A stretch of DNA of 50,638 bases from a candidate division LCP-89 bacterium (GTDB lineage Bacteria > Electryoneota > B3-LCP). The DNA lies in NCBI GenBank assembly GCA_025774555.1, contig JALGVT010000026.1, positions 1-50,638 of the forward strand, read 5' to 3'. The position numbers were made by a program, and so were the translations under genes. Shown piece after piece: positions 1 to 9,287 of this stretch. How positions within the stretch are numbered: the first letter of the stretch is position 1; each line of letters opens with the position of its first letter. A model generated the notes under the pieces. That model searched no databases. It had not been told where the DNA came from and saw only the letters and a list, made by a program, of their open reading frames with translations.

Positions 1-1254
1 GAATGTCAGCGCGGGAATCAGATGAGGTGATAGTATGTCACGGGATACGGCGACGATGTATTCCGCTGTTGCCATATCCTGGCAAATTCCGCCGATAGCC
101 CAAGCTAACAGCAGGACGATCATTGCGGCTGTCATCGCTTTGATACCTTCGGTAAAGGCGGACATTGTCTGCTGGAGTTTCAGCCTTGCTCCTGAAATAG
201 CGAGAATTCCCGCACTCAAAGCTCCCAGGAAACTGGACCACATCAAGACGGCGAAAGAGTTAGATCCCGAGATGATCTCGTAAAAGGGGGCGTCCACTGC
301 ATCAACCTCGAGGTTTCTCAGTCCATCAAAATACAGCCCTGCGAAAGTGGCGGTTATAACCACCATCACCGGGATCACTCCCCAGAGCCACGAGTTCGAC
401 GTAAGAGGCGCCTGACTCTGATCTATGCTTTCGGAGGATACAAGAGGATGCGCATTATCTGCAAGCGCTTTACCGGTTTCACGGCAGCGTCTTTCGGCTT
501 TCAGCATAGGTCCCAGATCCCGATCCCAAAAACCTATCATGAAAACCAATAGCAGCATAAAAAGAGGATAGAAACGGTAAGGGATTGTCTCGATAAAAAT
601 GCCGTATGCTTCAGTCGGCGACGAAAGCGCCCCTGCCGGACACAATCCATCGGCGATAAGGCTGACTTCAAAACCTATCCAGGTAGAGATTAAAGCGATC
701 GACGCTATCGGCGCCGCAGTGGCATCCACTATAAAGCTCAGTTTTTCGCGGCTGATGCGGAGACGGTCTGTCAGCGGACGAAAAGTATTACCCACGATCA
801 GGGTGTTGGCATAATCGTCAAAGAAGATAAAAATACCCATCGCCCACGCCGCAATCTGTCCTGATCTCGGGCTCTTAGCCCATCGGCTTATCTTCTGGAC
901 AATCCCCGCTGCTCCGCCTGCAGCCCCAATGATCCCGACCATTCCACCTAAAGTGAGACTGAACAGCAGGATAAAGGCGTGATCGGAGTCTGCCAGCGCG
1001 CCGACTAAATGATGATCTAAAACGCGCAGCAGCCCTGCAAGAATATTACCGCCTGCTAAGTATGAAGCTCCCAGCCAGATTCCGCCTAATAGAGCCAGGA
1101 TCACTTCTCTGGTTATCAATGCTAAAGCAATTGCAAAGAGCGGCGGCAATACCGAACGCACACCGAAATTACCCGGATCATCCGGAGTCCCAAATAGAGA
1201 TATAGCTACCGCGAAGCATATTGAGAGGGCGATGATAAGGCGCTTGTGGTTCAT
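1..1254 (-). CDS. NhaC-family Na+/H+ antiporter (3' end cut by window edge)
   Basis: Reading the minus strand from the ATG at 1254-1252 gives 418 codons with no stop before the window edge, so the C-terminus is missing. The product is very hydrophobic with many membrane segments. Residues about 144-160 carry the FFDDYANTLIVGN signature followed by RPLTDRLRISREK and a VDATAAPIAS stretch, which are hallmarks of the NhaC-type antiporter family. Members exchange Na+ for H+ across the inner membrane; the paired aspartates near 146-147 sit where ion-binding residues are expected. No clear Shine-Dalgarno precedes the ATG, although TATAAT lies directly upstream of it. The gene is divergent from the membrane protein at 1496. 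Family assignment is firm; the transported ion is inferred from the family. Confidence 0.85.
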   Translation of the reverse strand, partial: MNHKRLIIALSICFAVAISLFGTPDDPGNFGVRSVLPPLFAIALALITREVILALLGGIWLGASYLAGGNILAGLLRVLDHHLVGALADSDHAFILLFSLTLGGMVGIIGAAGGAAGIVQKISRWAKSPRSGQIAAWAMGIFIFFDDYANTLIVGNTFRPLTDRLRISREKLSFIVDATAAPIASIALISTWIGFEVSLIADGLCPAGALSSPTEAYGIFIETIPYRFYPLFMLLLVFMIGFWDRDLGPMLKAERRCRETGKALADNAHPLVSSESIDQSQAPLTSNSWLWGVIPVMVVITATFAGLYFDGLRNLEVDAVDAPFYEIISGSNSFAVLMWSSFLGALSAGILAISGARLKLQQTMSAFTEGIKAMTAAMIVLLLAWAIGGICQDMATAEYIVAVSRDILSPHLIPALTF

Positions 1255-1426
1255 ATTATAGGCTCTTTTATCAATTACTACAAAAATAGAAAAGCTACCG
1301 AATAGCCGGCTTCTTTCAGAAGTTAAGGAAAATAGCTGCAAATATCAAGTTTAAATCCTTGTTTCCCACGATGTTTTATTGTCATGGTGCAAGATAATTG
1401 CCGATCTTCTCCACACGAGTTTTCAT

Positions 1427-1455
1427 TTGCATTTTGATTTTGAAATAGCTATATT
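1427..1455 (+). promoter_or_regulatory. sigma-70-type promoter for the membrane protein gene
   Basis: TTGCAT at 1427-1432 and TATATT at 1450-1455 are separated by exactly 17 bases. The same -10 and spacing recur at other promoters in this window. The predicted transcript start near 1462 lies after the longest possible start codon (TTG 1379) and before the TTG at 1496, which favours the shorter protein. Confidence 0.55.
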
Positions 1456-1495
1456 TCTTGAATATACTTGTTTATCATTCAAATACACATCAAAA

Positions 1496-2428
1496 TTGAA
1501 GACTCGCCGCAAATATACGACTATTACTGCGATTATTATCGCTCTCTCAATAGGGGCGCTGTTGTTGTTGGCTGAAAAAGGAGAAGCAGAGCATGGTTTT
1601 GATCTGTCGTCTGAGAAACTGAGTTTGTCAGATTACCAGCCAGATAGTGGTGAATTGATTTCAACCGATAACGCTAATGAGGAACCTCCCTGGGAGTTTC
1701 TCGTTGTCGGTTTGGCTGCCTGTGCATTTGGTTTATGGGTAATGCGTATAGATAAGCCTTTCAGCCAGAATTTACGCCGTTCTTTGACACACGCAACCCA
1801 GTTCATCGGCGACATTCGCGATAGGCGTTTTCTTCAGGGAGCACAAACCGGCATTCTGATTCTGCTTTTAACAGTCGGTTTTGGCAACCTGTCTGCATCT
1901 ATAGCATATAGCCTTAAGCAAAATCTTGGATTCTGTGCTCTCCTTGAGCATATTTTCAGCGAGAATATACTTTTATTTGTGTTGCGGTCTGTTATCTGGA
2001 CTCCGTATGAGGGCGTTGTATTTTTCACTGTACTGACCATAATATTGACCTTTTTGATAGCCTTACTATTTAGAATTGCGAGTTACGGACAGCCGGTGAA
2101 AATTACTACGATTCAATCGGTGTATATCTTCTACTGGTCCTCTGTGCCGATGCTTATCGTTGTGCCGATATCCGCTCTGTTTCTGAGAATAGAAAGTATC
2201 CATTATCTGCAAGTGTTAGCGGTATTGGCTATTGTCTGGTCGTTTAGCTGGTCATATATTAGAATGATCAAAGCTTATCGGATTGCTTATAAAGGAAGTT
2301 ATAACAGACCTTTACTGGTGGGATTTGTATTCCCCGTGCTGCTCGTTTCCGCCTACTTGATTCACCTTCAGATTTCACGGCAGACACTGGATCATATTGG
2401 CTATTTTTACAGCCTTTTTATACTATAA
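1496..2428 (+). CDS. Polytopic membrane protein of unknown function
   Basis: I do not recognise this family. From the TTG at 1496 the protein is 310 residues. It starts with a short basic stretch (KTRRKY) and a hydrophobic segment, followed by an acidic extracytoplasmic loop of about 55 residues (rich in D, E and S) and about six or seven further hydrophobic segments to the C-terminus. The reading frame is open back to a TTG at 1379, but a promoter-like site at 1427-1455 lies inside that extension and the extra N-terminus has no clear topology, so I prefer the later start. No convincing Shine-Dalgarno is present at either. It stands alone between the divergent NhaC gene and guaB. The layout loosely resembles Yip1-type membrane proteins, but no diagnostic motif is visible. 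Confidence 0.6.
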   Translation: MKTRRKYTTITAIIIALSIGALLLLAEKGEAEHGFDLSSEKLSLSDYQPDSGELISTDNANEEPPWEFLVVGLAACAFGLWVMRIDKPFSQNLRRSLTHATQFIGDIRDRRFLQGAQTGILILLLTVGFGNLSASIAYSLKQNLGFCALLEHIFSENILLFVLRSVIWTPYEGVVFFTVLTIILTFLIALLFRIASYGQPVKITTIQSVYIFYWSSVPMLIVVPISALFLRIESIHYLQVLAVLAIVWSFSWSYIRMIKAYRIAYKGSYNRPLLVGFVFPVLLVSAYLIHLQISRQTLDHIGYFYSLFIL

Positions 2429-2480
2429 ATCGACTGTGGCTGAACAGCTCACCCTGCTTTATAAAATAAAATTTATAGCT

Positions 2481-2517
2481 ATCCAAACGGAACATCTTGA
2501 CACCGTTTGGGTATAAT
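2481..2517 (+). promoter_or_regulatory. Inverted repeat overlapping the guaB promoter region
   Basis: CCAAACGG (2483-2490) and CCGTTTGG (2503-2510) form a perfect 8-base inverted repeat around a 12-base centre; an A-T and a G-T pair extend it to 10. TATAAT follows at 2512-2517 and the guaB ATG at 2526. A TTGACA at 2497-2502 is only 9 bases from the TATAAT, too close to be its -35 partner. No T-run follows, so an operator or attenuator fits better than a terminator. If TATAAT is the -10, the transcript starts about 2 bases before the ATG, making guaB nearly leaderless. Confidence 0.45.
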
Positions 2518-2525
2518 CGAATAAA

Positions 2526-4034
2526 ATGAGGATAAGAACCTTGCAAGCAAATTCAAATGGCTCTAATCATAAGAAAACGGAGACTAAAATCGTAGGTGAA
2601 GGATACACCTTCGACGATCTCCTTCTGCTTCCCGCTCGCTCAGAAATTTTACCCTCAAATACGAATATACGCTCCCGTCTGTCCAAAAATATAACGATGA
2701 ATATTCCGCTCGTTTCGGCTGCTATGGATACGGTAACCGAATCGACACTGGCAATCTCATTGGCACGACTGGGCGGTATCGGCATTATACACAAGAACCT
2801 TTCGCCAGCAAAGCAGGCAGAAGAGGTTGACTACGTTAAACGAGCTGAAAGCACCATCGTTTTAAATCCCATTACTATTTCACCGCGCCATACAGTACGG
2901 GAAACCCTGTTGACCATGCAGAGGAAATCTGTTTCTGGTATTCCCGTTGTCGATGGTGACAAACTGGTAGGGATTGTCACACATCGTGATCTGCGCTTTG
3001 AAACCAACCTAGATCATTCTGTTTCGGAAGTGATGACCTCCGCATCACTGGTGACTGCGCCGCGCCATACCACTCTCGAAGACGCACAGAAAATACTGCA
3101 GAAGCACCGTATTGAAAAGCTGTTGATTGTGGACGAAGATGGTAAATTATACGGCTTGATCACCGTCAAAGATATCCAGAAGAAAAAGCAGTATCCCCAC
3201 GCCTGTAAAGATGAACATGGCAGGCTGCGCGTAGGCGCCGCCGTGGGCGTTGGCGCAGATCTTGACGCAAGGCTGGAAAGGCTTCAAGACGTCCACGTGG
3301 ACGTCATCGTTGTCGATACCGCGCACGGGCACAGCAAGGGAGTCATTCAGGCTGTGGAAAGAATCCGGAAACAATGTGCAGATCTGGAAGTAATCGCCGG
3401 TAATGTCGGACGACGCGAGGCGGTGGCGGATCTTATTTCCGCAGGTGTACATGGAGTAAAGGTAGGTATCGGACCAGGCTCGATTTGCACAACGCGCGTC
3501 GTTGCCGGCGTCGGGGTTCCTCAGCTTACTGCGGTGATGGAGTGCGCTGAAGAGGCTGCCAGGAGCGACATTCCTATTATTGCGGATGGAGGAATCCGCT
3601 ACTCCGGTGATATTGCCAAGGCTTTAGCCGCCGGAGCGGAATCTATTATGGTTGGGCAGTTATTCGCCGGAATGGAGGAGAGCCCCGGAGAAACCATTGT
3701 ACTGGAAGGTCGCAGCTACAAAGTGGTCAGAGGGATGGGATCTCTGGGCGCAATGATGGATGGCAGCGCAGACCGGTATTTTCAGGATGCTGAAGCCCAG
3801 GGCAAGTTGGTACCGGAAGGTATTGAGGGGAGAGTCCCCTTCAGAGGAAAGCTGGAAGATACTGTCTACCAGCTTATTGGAGGGATTAAAGCTGCAATGG
3901 GTTACTGCGGAGCGCCTGATTTGGATGCACTTCGCAGGGATTCTCAGTTTATTAAGATCAGTCCGGCAGGACTTCGTGAGAGCCACCCACACGATGTGGT
4001 GATCACCAGAGAAGCCCCAAATTACCAGTACTGA
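2526..4034 (+). CDS. guaB: Inosine-5'-monophosphate dehydrogenase
   Basis: IMP dehydrogenase oxidises IMP to XMP with NAD+, the committed step to guanine nucleotides, in the cytoplasm. The 502-residue protein has the family layout: start of the TIM barrel with [12 protein letters not shown] (26-37) and [10 protein letters not shown] (64-73), two CBS domains at about 112-220, then the rest of the barrel. The catalytic loop GPGSICTTR places the active-site cysteine at 321, and [13 protein letters not shown] follows downstream. The N-terminus is about 15-20 residues longer than usual because no other start codon is available before the conserved region. No Shine-Dalgarno is visible; see the inverted repeat and TATAAT just upstream. 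The stop lies 11 bases from the end of convergent rpsT with no terminator between them. Confidence 0.97.
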   Translation: MRIRTLQANSNGSNHKKTETKIVGEGYTFDDLLLLPARSEILPSNTNIRSRLSKNITMNIPLVSAAMDTVTESTLAISLARLGGIGIIHKNLSPAKQAEEVDYVKRAESTIVLNPITISPRHTVRETLLTMQRKSVSGIPVVDGDKLVGIVTHRDLRFETNLDHSVSEVMTSASLVTAPRHTTLEDAQKILQKHRIEKLLIVDEDGKLYGLITVKDIQKKKQYPHACKDEHGRLRVGAAVGVGADLDARLERLQDVHVDVIVVDTAHGHSKGVIQAVERIRKQCADLEVIAGNVGRREAVADLISAGVHGVKVGIGPGSICTTRVVAGVGVPQLTAVMECAEEAARSDIPIIADGGIRYSGDIAKALAAGAESIMVGQLFAGMEESPGETIVLEGRSYKVVRGMGSLGAMMDGSADRYFQDAEAQGKLVPEGIEGRVPFRGKLEDTVYQLIGGIKAAMGYCGAPDLDALRRDSQFIKISPAGLRESHPHDVVITREAPNYQY

Positions 4035-4045
4035 CGGCGGTCAAT

Positions 4046-4303
4046 CTAAGCGGAGAGCTTATTGACCTTGCGGCTAAGTTTTGACTTGTTGTTAGCGGCA
4101 AAATTCTTATGCACCAGTCCTTTTTGGGTCAGACTGTCGAGCATGGAGGTAACTTTGCGGAGTTTCTCCTGAGCTTCTGCTGGGTCTTTAGTACTGCGAA
4201 CCTGGCGTATCAAGCTGCGCAGATTGGATCTGTACGCTCGGTTTCTCACATTTGCTTCTGCACTGGTGCGCATACGCTTCTTACACGATTTATGATGCGG
4301 CAT
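4046..4303 (-). CDS. rpsT: 30S ribosomal protein S20
   Basis: S20 binds 16S rRNA in the small ribosomal subunit. The protein is 85 residues, close to the usual size, and basic, beginning MPHHKSCKKRMRTS and ending in a lysine/arginine-rich helix (VHKNFAANNKSKLSRKVNKL). The frame stays open upstream to 4360, but the ATG at 4303 is preceded by GGAG with 6-base spacing and matches the family N-terminus, so that start is used. A well-formed promoter lies at 4332-4360. The gene is convergent with guaB and divergent from the sirtuin gene. Confidence 0.95.
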   Translation of the reverse strand: MPHHKSCKKRMRTSAEANVRNRAYRSNLRSLIRQVRSTKDPAEAQEKLRKVTSMLDSLTQKGLVHKNFAANNKSKLSRKVNKLSA

Positions 4304-4331
4304 TCTGTTCTCCAAAAAATGATAGACTTTT

Positions 4332-4360
4332 AATATAAATAATAAAAAGCCCTTTGTCAA
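4332..4360 (-). promoter_or_regulatory. rpsT promoter, near-consensus sigma-70
   Basis: On the minus strand TTGACA (4360-4355), a 17-base spacer and TATATT (4337-4332) form the strongest promoter in the window. The start would be near 4325, giving a leader of about 22 bases before the rpsT ATG. The -35 lies only 2 bases from the ATG of the divergent sirtuin gene at 4363. Confidence 0.8.
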
Positions 4361-4362
4361 GT

Positions 4363-5124
4363 ATGGAATTGCATGAAATCTTTGCGATAAATCTAACTCC
4401 CGAGCATCTGGATAGAATTGTTGTGCTAACCGGAGCCGGCATGTCAGCCGAATCCGGAGTCCCGACCTTCAGAGGAGAAGGAGGTTTGTGGAAACAGCAC
4501 CGACCGGAAGAACTTGCCACACCGCAGGCATTTGCCGCTGATCCGCAACTGGTTTGGGACTGGTATAAGTATCGCAGGAACCTGATCGCTGCAACCGAGC
4601 CCAATCCGGGACATACCGCTCTGGTCGAACTCGAGAGTATACTGGGAGACGCCTATACCTTGATTACCCAGAACGTGGACGGACTGCACACCCGCGCTGG
4701 AAGCAATAGACCTATAGAACTGCACGGCAACATTTTCATAAATAAGTGTAATAACTGTTCAAACACTTTTCCTGATGACGCTCTGAACTTTGATGAAATG
4801 CCGCCCTTATGTCCCAAATGTCAGGGACCGGTAAGACCCGGCGTGGTCTGGTTCGGAGAAGGTTTAAATCCGGTGGATATAGAAGACGCTTTTATGAAGT
4901 CACATCAAGCAACTCTGTTTCTGTCGGTTGGCACTTCCGCTGTCGTTCATCCGGCTGCGTCTCTGCCGGAGATGGCAAAACAGAATGGCGCATTCCTGAT
5001 CGAAGTCAATCCTGACAGAACGCCGCTGACATCGCTGGCTGATACTGCCATTCATGAGACGTCAGCTAAGGCTTTACCAGCTTTGGTAGATAAAATTCGC
5101 CAGGTACGTTCCAAATCTATTTAA
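4363..5124 (+). CDS. cobB: NAD-dependent protein deacylase, SIRT5/CobB-type sirtuin
   Basis: Sirtuins remove acyl groups from protein lysines using NAD+. The 253-residue protein shows the family motifs in order: GAGMSAESGVPTFRG (24-38), TQNVDGLH (102-109), catalytic His121, a zinc site of Cys129, Cys132, Cys150 and Cys153, and SVGTSAVVHPAASLP near 196. Tyr68 and Arg71 in the WYKYRR stretch match the Y-x-x-R pair that lets SIRT5 and CobB accept succinyl and malonyl lysine, so desuccinylation is the likely main activity. The open frame begins at a TTG (4354), but the first ATG at 4363 gives the family-length protein. No strong Shine-Dalgarno is seen. The TPR lipoprotein gene follows 16 bases later. 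Confidence 0.93.
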   Translation: MELHEIFAINLTPEHLDRIVVLTGAGMSAESGVPTFRGEGGLWKQHRPEELATPQAFAADPQLVWDWYKYRRNLIAATEPNPGHTALVELESILGDAYTLITQNVDGLHTRAGSNRPIELHGNIFINKCNNCSNTFPDDALNFDEMPPLCPKCQGPVRPGVVWFGEGLNPVDIEDAFMKSHQATLFLSVGTSAVVHPAASLPEMAKQNGAFLIEVNPDRTPLTSLADTAIHETSAKALPALVDKIRQVRSKSI

Positions 5125-5140
5125 TTATGAATCAGTCCTG

Positions 5141-7519
5141 ATGATTGCCAATAATCCTAAATACAGACTGACCTTCTTACTGTTCCTTTTCTTAGTAGGA
5201 ATAGGATTTTCTTCCTGTGCCTATTTCAATACGTATTATAACGCCAAGTACTTTTTCAAAGAAGGTGTTAAGGATAACGAGGATAATACGTCAGGACGAC
5301 CGGTAACCGCTAATTATCAAAAATCGATCAATTCAGCGGCGCGCGTCATTGAGTATTATAAGGATAGCAAGTACGTTGATGACGCCATACTTCTGATGGG
5401 CAAAGCTTACTACGAAATCCGAAACTACCCTAAAGCCAAACGCAAGTGCGAAGAGCTGATCACGAATTATCCTGAATCGCCGCTCGTCTATGAAGCCCGG
5501 CTATATCTGGGAAAAACGATGATCAGGATGCGCAAACCGGAAGAAGGCATTGCAGTCTTGAATGATCTATGGGTCGAAGAGGGCGTACCGGAAGAAGTTC
5601 GTTTCCAGAGCCAGAGAACACAAGCGGACTATTACTTTGAGAAGGAGAACTACCATCAGGCGTTACTCGAGTACGAGAAGGTTCTTGAGTCTCAGAAGAA
5701 TAAGCGTGAACGGGCGGATATCAGGTATCAGATCGGCGAATGCCACTATGAACTTAAGGACTACAAGAAGGCTGAGAAGGCTTATTTAAAGGTGCTGGAT
5801 GAGAAACCCCTGACCCAGCGCAAGTTTGAAGCGATGCATAAAAGAGCGGTATGTCTCTGGCACCTGGGTGATCTGGATGAGGCGCTGAAAATCTGTGAAA
5901 AGCTGCTGAAGATCGATCTATTTTATAATTTTTATGACAAAGCATACCTTACGAAAGCGGGAATTCTTGCCGAACTTGAGCGCAGAGAAGAAGCCGTCGA
6001 GCTTTATGAAAGAATCCTCGAACTCTATCCCCGCACGGAGATTTCTGCAGAAGCGAGTTATCAACTCGGGCAGATTTACTGGCAGCATTTGAAAGAATTC
6101 GATAAAGCCCAGGAATACCTCCAGAAAGTGCAGACGGAGTTCTCACAGAGCGAGTTTGTTGAAGACGCCAATAAAAAAGTGGACGACCTGCGCCTCTTTC
6201 AATCGTTGAACAGAGGCATCGACTCGCTGAAAATTGATCTGGATACCTTAGCTGTGCAACTGGAAGTAATTGCGCTGGATACTCTGGAAATAGAGATCGA
6301 TTCTCTTCAAACAGATACTCTAACAACCGGATTACCAGATTCCATTTCTGAAGTAAGTGGTCCAGCGTCCACACAATATCCGGAACAGCCACCACCACTT
6401 GATCCTCGCTTCCCAGCAGGTCAAGTTCCTCCAAACATGCAGGGAGGAGCGGGTCAATACCAGACGATGCAGCAGGGAATCCTGCCTACAGATCCCGCTG
6501 CGGCTGTGACTCGTCCGATTACCATCGTGCCTCTTCCACTTGATTCGATTGAAGTCTATGCCAGGATGGACAGCGATCGCGTTGAACTGGCTGAACTGCG
6601 CTTCCGCCTGGCTGAACACTACTGGACGAGATTTGATGACGCTGATACGGCTGAAGTAATGCTTACAGAACTGGCGGAACAGGTATATAATCCCGATATT
6701 CAAGCGAAGTCTCTGCTCTCTTTGTATCACTTAGCTGAAATTGCTTCACCGGATTCCACCGGACCGGATTCAATACTTCACCTGATTCATGAAAATTTCC
6801 CCAAATCCGAATATGACCGCTGGGTTCGACTAAAAATCGGTCTTGAACCTCTTCCAGAAACAATAGATACCGTGGCGGAATTATTCCATCAGGCTGAAGA
6901 ACTCTGGATCACTGAGAATAGTCCTGAAGAAGCGATAAGCATATTTACAGAGGTTACCGATCGCTGGCACGGTTCCGAATGGGCTTCAAAAGCGCTTTAC
7001 ACGACAGCCTGGCTGCAGGAGCATAAACTTGAGGATTTCGATGCGGCGATGGCGTCGTATGATTCATTGATCGTTTGGTACCCTCAGTCCGAATATGTGA
7101 GCATTGCTCAAAATAAAGTGGCGCCCCCTCCGCCGGAAGTGCCAGACAGCCTGCAACAGGCGATAGATGACTCAGTCGCCGCCTTGATTGCATCCGGTGA
7201 GCTGGGTGAAGCGCCACCGGGATCTGCGCCACCCGAGTTAATAGGCGGGCAGGACGCACTATCAAGATACATCCATCAGAATCATCTCTATCCATTGGTT
7301 GCCGCGGAAGCTATGATCCCGGGGGAGGCAGCAGTCCAGTTTATAGTAGGAGAAGATGGTACTCCCCGTGAATTCATCATCCAAAGCGAAGACCCGGAAG
7401 GATTCGATTTCGGCGAGAGCGCCATTCAGGCGCTCCAGAACATGACTTACAGACCAGCCTATAGAGACGGACAATACATCGAAGCGCCCACTACCCAAAT
7501 CGTTCGATTTGAGCCCTGA
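5141..7519 (+). CDS. TPR lipoprotein with C-terminal TonB-like domain
   Basis: The 792-residue protein starts with a signal peptide ending in a lipobox (GIGFSSC, lipidated Cys26) followed by AYFNTYYNAKYFF, a start I associate with TPR lipoproteins of FCB bacteria. Residues about 45-355 are tandem tetratricopeptide repeats. A low-complexity Pro/Asp-rich linker spans about 375-465, more TPR-like helices follow, and a second Pro-rich linker leads to residues about 700-792. That last part (SRYIHQNHLYP, a GEAAVQFIVGEDGTP stretch, QALQNMTYRPA) looks like a TonB C-terminal domain. The TPRs suggest a scaffold for envelope protein complexes. A TonB domain on a lipoprotein is unusual, since TonB normally anchors in the inner membrane. 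The pyrK ATG follows one base after the stop, so the two are probably co-transcribed. Confidence 0.85.
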   Translation: MIANNPKYRLTFLLFLFLVGIGFSSCAYFNTYYNAKYFFKEGVKDNEDNTSGRPVTANYQKSINSAARVIEYYKDSKYVDDAILLMGKAYYEIRNYPKAKRKCEELITNYPESPLVYEARLYLGKTMIRMRKPEEGIAVLNDLWVEEGVPEEVRFQSQRTQADYYFEKENYHQALLEYEKVLESQKNKRERADIRYQIGECHYELKDYKKAEKAYLKVLDEKPLTQRKFEAMHKRAVCLWHLGDLDEALKICEKLLKIDLFYNFYDKAYLTKAGILAELERREEAVELYERILELYPRTEISAEASYQLGQIYWQHLKEFDKAQEYLQKVQTEFSQSEFVEDANKKVDDLRLFQSLNRGIDSLKIDLDTLAVQLEVIALDTLEIEIDSLQTDTLTTGLPDSISEVSGPASTQYPEQPPPLDPRFPAGQVPPNMQGGAGQYQTMQQGILPTDPAAAVTRPITIVPLPLDSIEVYARMDSDRVELAELRFRLAEHYWTRFDDADTAEVMLTELAEQVYNPDIQAKSLLSLYHLAEIASPDSTGPDSILHLIHENFPKSEYDRWVRLKIGLEPLPETIDTVAELFHQAEELWITENSPEEAISIFTEVTDRWHGSEWASKALYTTAWLQEHKLEDFDAAMASYDSLIVWYPQSEYVSIAQNKVAPPPPEVPDSLQQAIDDSVAALIASGELGEAPPGSAPPELIGGQDALSRYIHQNHLYPLVAAEAMIPGEAAVQFIVGEDGTPREFIIQSEDPEGFDFGESAIQALQNMTYRPAYRDGQYIEAPTTQIVRFEP

Positions 7520-7520
7520 T

Positions 7521-8309
7521 ATGACACAAGAAAAAGGTTCCATCCACCGTATTGACAGATTTCGTTCATCCCTTTTCAGCCTACAGATTGAACTCCCCGC
7601 GATTGCTGAAACTGCCGTACCCGGACAGTTTGTCCACATGAAGGTGGAGGGAGTTCAGCACGCTATACTGCGAAGACCCTTAAGTATTGCCGGCGTCAAC
7701 GGAAACATCATCAGGCTGATTGTTCGGATTGTCGGAAGCGGCACGGAGCGTTTAGCCGAATATAAGGTGGGGCAGACCAGTGACTTCATCGGTCCACTGG
7801 GATCGGGATTCGATATTGGTGACGTCGAAACTGCCTATCTGATTGGAGGCGGTATAGGTGACGCGCCTCTCCTGTTTCTGCAGGATGAATCGAAGAATAG
7901 AGGTATAAAAACTCACTTGTTCGTTGGTTCGCTGTCTCACGATGAATTTCCATTGGAAGATGAGGAGGTTAAAGAGCGCGGTTTAGTCAACTGCACCGAT
8001 GATGGCAGTTTTGGCTTCCACGGCTTTGTTACAGCCGCTTTTGAAGAACAGATGAAGCGCGGCGTCAAAGGCAATACACGCGCCTATACATGCGGTCCCG
8101 TTCCCATGATGAAAGAAGCCGCACGTCTATGTAAGGAGTATGGAATTCCTTTGCAGGTATCTCTTGAAAATCGCATGGGCTGCGGTGTGGGCGTCTGTCA
8201 GGGGTGCGCAACCAAATTAAAAGATACCGGGGAGCGCGGTGGATTCCAGTTAGTCTGTGTGGATGGACCGGTTTTCAATGCTGAAGAAATCGATTGGTCC
8301 CTGTTCTGA
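7521..8309 (+). CDS. pyrK: Dihydroorotate dehydrogenase B electron-transfer subunit
   Basis: PyrK passes electrons from the FMN of PyrD to NAD+ through FAD and a [2Fe-2S] cluster during pyrimidine synthesis. The 262-residue protein has the FAD-binding RRPLSI motif at 51-56, a nucleotide-binding GGGIGDAPL stretch near 109-117, the CGPVPMMK motif at 191-198, and four cluster cysteines, Cys221, Cys226, Cys229 and Cys246. The frame extends to a TTG at 7509, inside the previous gene, but the ATG at 7521 is the sensible start. Its stop overlaps the next ATG by one base (8309). The partner pyrD lies two genes downstream, so the pair is split by a broken TrxR-like gene and a radical SAM gene. Confidence 0.94.
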   Translation: MTQEKGSIHRIDRFRSSLFSLQIELPAIAETAVPGQFVHMKVEGVQHAILRRPLSIAGVNGNIIRLIVRIVGSGTERLAEYKVGQTSDFIGPLGSGFDIGDVETAYLIGGGIGDAPLLFLQDESKNRGIKTHLFVGSLSHDEFPLEDEEVKERGLVNCTDDGSFGFHGFVTAAFEEQMKRGVKGNTRAYTCGPVPMMKEAARLCKEYGIPLQVSLENRMGCGVGVCQGCATKLKDTGERGGFQLVCVDGPVFNAEEIDWSLF

Positions 8310-9287
8310 TGAGAACGGAAGTTCTGGTTGTCGGCGCGGGTCCAGCGGGCATAACGGCTGCGATTCAGTTGAAACGCAGCGGCATCGATACGATTATTAT
8401 TGAGAAGGATCGTGTCGGTGGCGCTCTTTTAAATGCGGGTTGGGTTGAAAATTATCCCGGGTTTGCCGATGGCATAACCGGTGTTGATCTGGTCAAATTA
8501 TTCCAACATCATATTGACAATGTCGGTGTTGAAATTCATCATCTTGAAATCGAACGCCTTACGTGCGATGGAGATTATTATCTTGCGCTGTGCTCAGGGG
8601 GAGAAGAGGTTCGTTCGAAAGCCGTCATCATCGCGACGGGAAGTACCCCGAACCGTCTGAATGTTCCCGGGGAGATAGAGCTTGAAGGGAGGCTTGTTTT
8701 TCATGAGCTGCGCGATCTTCCTGAAAATTTCGGCTTAAACGCCTGCATTATTGGCGGCGGAGACGCTGCTTTGCTTTCGACTATGCGCTATCACTGAGTA
8801 AACGTAATATAGATATTAAAATTCTGATGCGTTCAAATCAGCCGCGTTGTCTGAAACTGCTCGAAGAACGCGTCAAAAAAACAGAAGCAATTGAAGTAAT
8901 TACCGGTGTAACGCCATCCAGTTTTTCTGAGAGCAACGCTGGCATAGACATTACTTGCTCGAAGAACGCGTCAAAAAAACAGAAGCAATTGAAGTAATTA
9001 CCGGTGTAACGCCATCCAGTTTTTCTGAGAGCAACGCTGGCATAGACATTACTTTTAGCAAAGACGAACTTGAAACGATTAACTGTGATTCTGCTTTAGT
9101 TGCAGTTGGTCGCAAGCCTGATAATTGTTATATTTCTGAAGAGCTGCTGAATAAACCTTGCGGCGTCATCCCGCTTCACTTCGCAGGAGACGTTGTCAAT
9201 GGCAGTTTCCGACAGGTGGGTATTGCTGTCGGTGATGGACTGCGCTGCGCTATGGATATTGCCGCAATGCTGGAAGAGAAAACATAA
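8309..9287 (+). pseudogene. Broken thioredoxin-reductase-like FAD/NAD(P) oxidoreductase
   Basis: The first frame (8309-8797) encodes a Rossmann FAD domain with VVGAGPAGITAAIQL near the N-terminus, ENYPGF, and IIATGSTPNR, then stops soon after IIGGGDAAL. A second frame from about 8779 continues as DYALSLSKRNIDIKILMRS, and a third (to 9287) gives VAVGRKPDN and the C-terminal FAD motif HFAGDVVNGSFRQVGIAVGDG. Two lesions explain this. CTTTC at 8774-8778 is a 5-base insertion that nearly repeats the preceding CTTTG. A 98-base exact tandem duplication covers 8858-9053. Removing both restores one continuous protein of roughly 290 residues. The CxxC disulfide motif expected just before GGGDAA is absent, so the intact ancestor was not a true thioredoxin reductase; a ferredoxin-NADP reductase-like role is possible. 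Real decay and assembly error are both possible. Confidence 0.85.
8858..9053 (+). repeat. 98-base exact tandem duplication inside the TrxR-like gene
   Basis: Bases 8858-8955 are identical to 8956-9053; both begin TGCTCGAAGAACGCG and end GGCATAGACATTACT. The unit is 98 bases, not a multiple of three, so it shifts the reading frame. No mobile-element ends are visible. Confidence 0.97.

Noticed and set aside
599..814. Plus-strand open frame of 71 residues
   Set aside because: It lies antisense to the well-supported NhaC-family gene and shows no family features.
2497..2517. TTGACA and TATAAT as a promoter pair for guaB
   Set aside because: The spacing is only 9 bases; a sigma-70 pair needs about 17.
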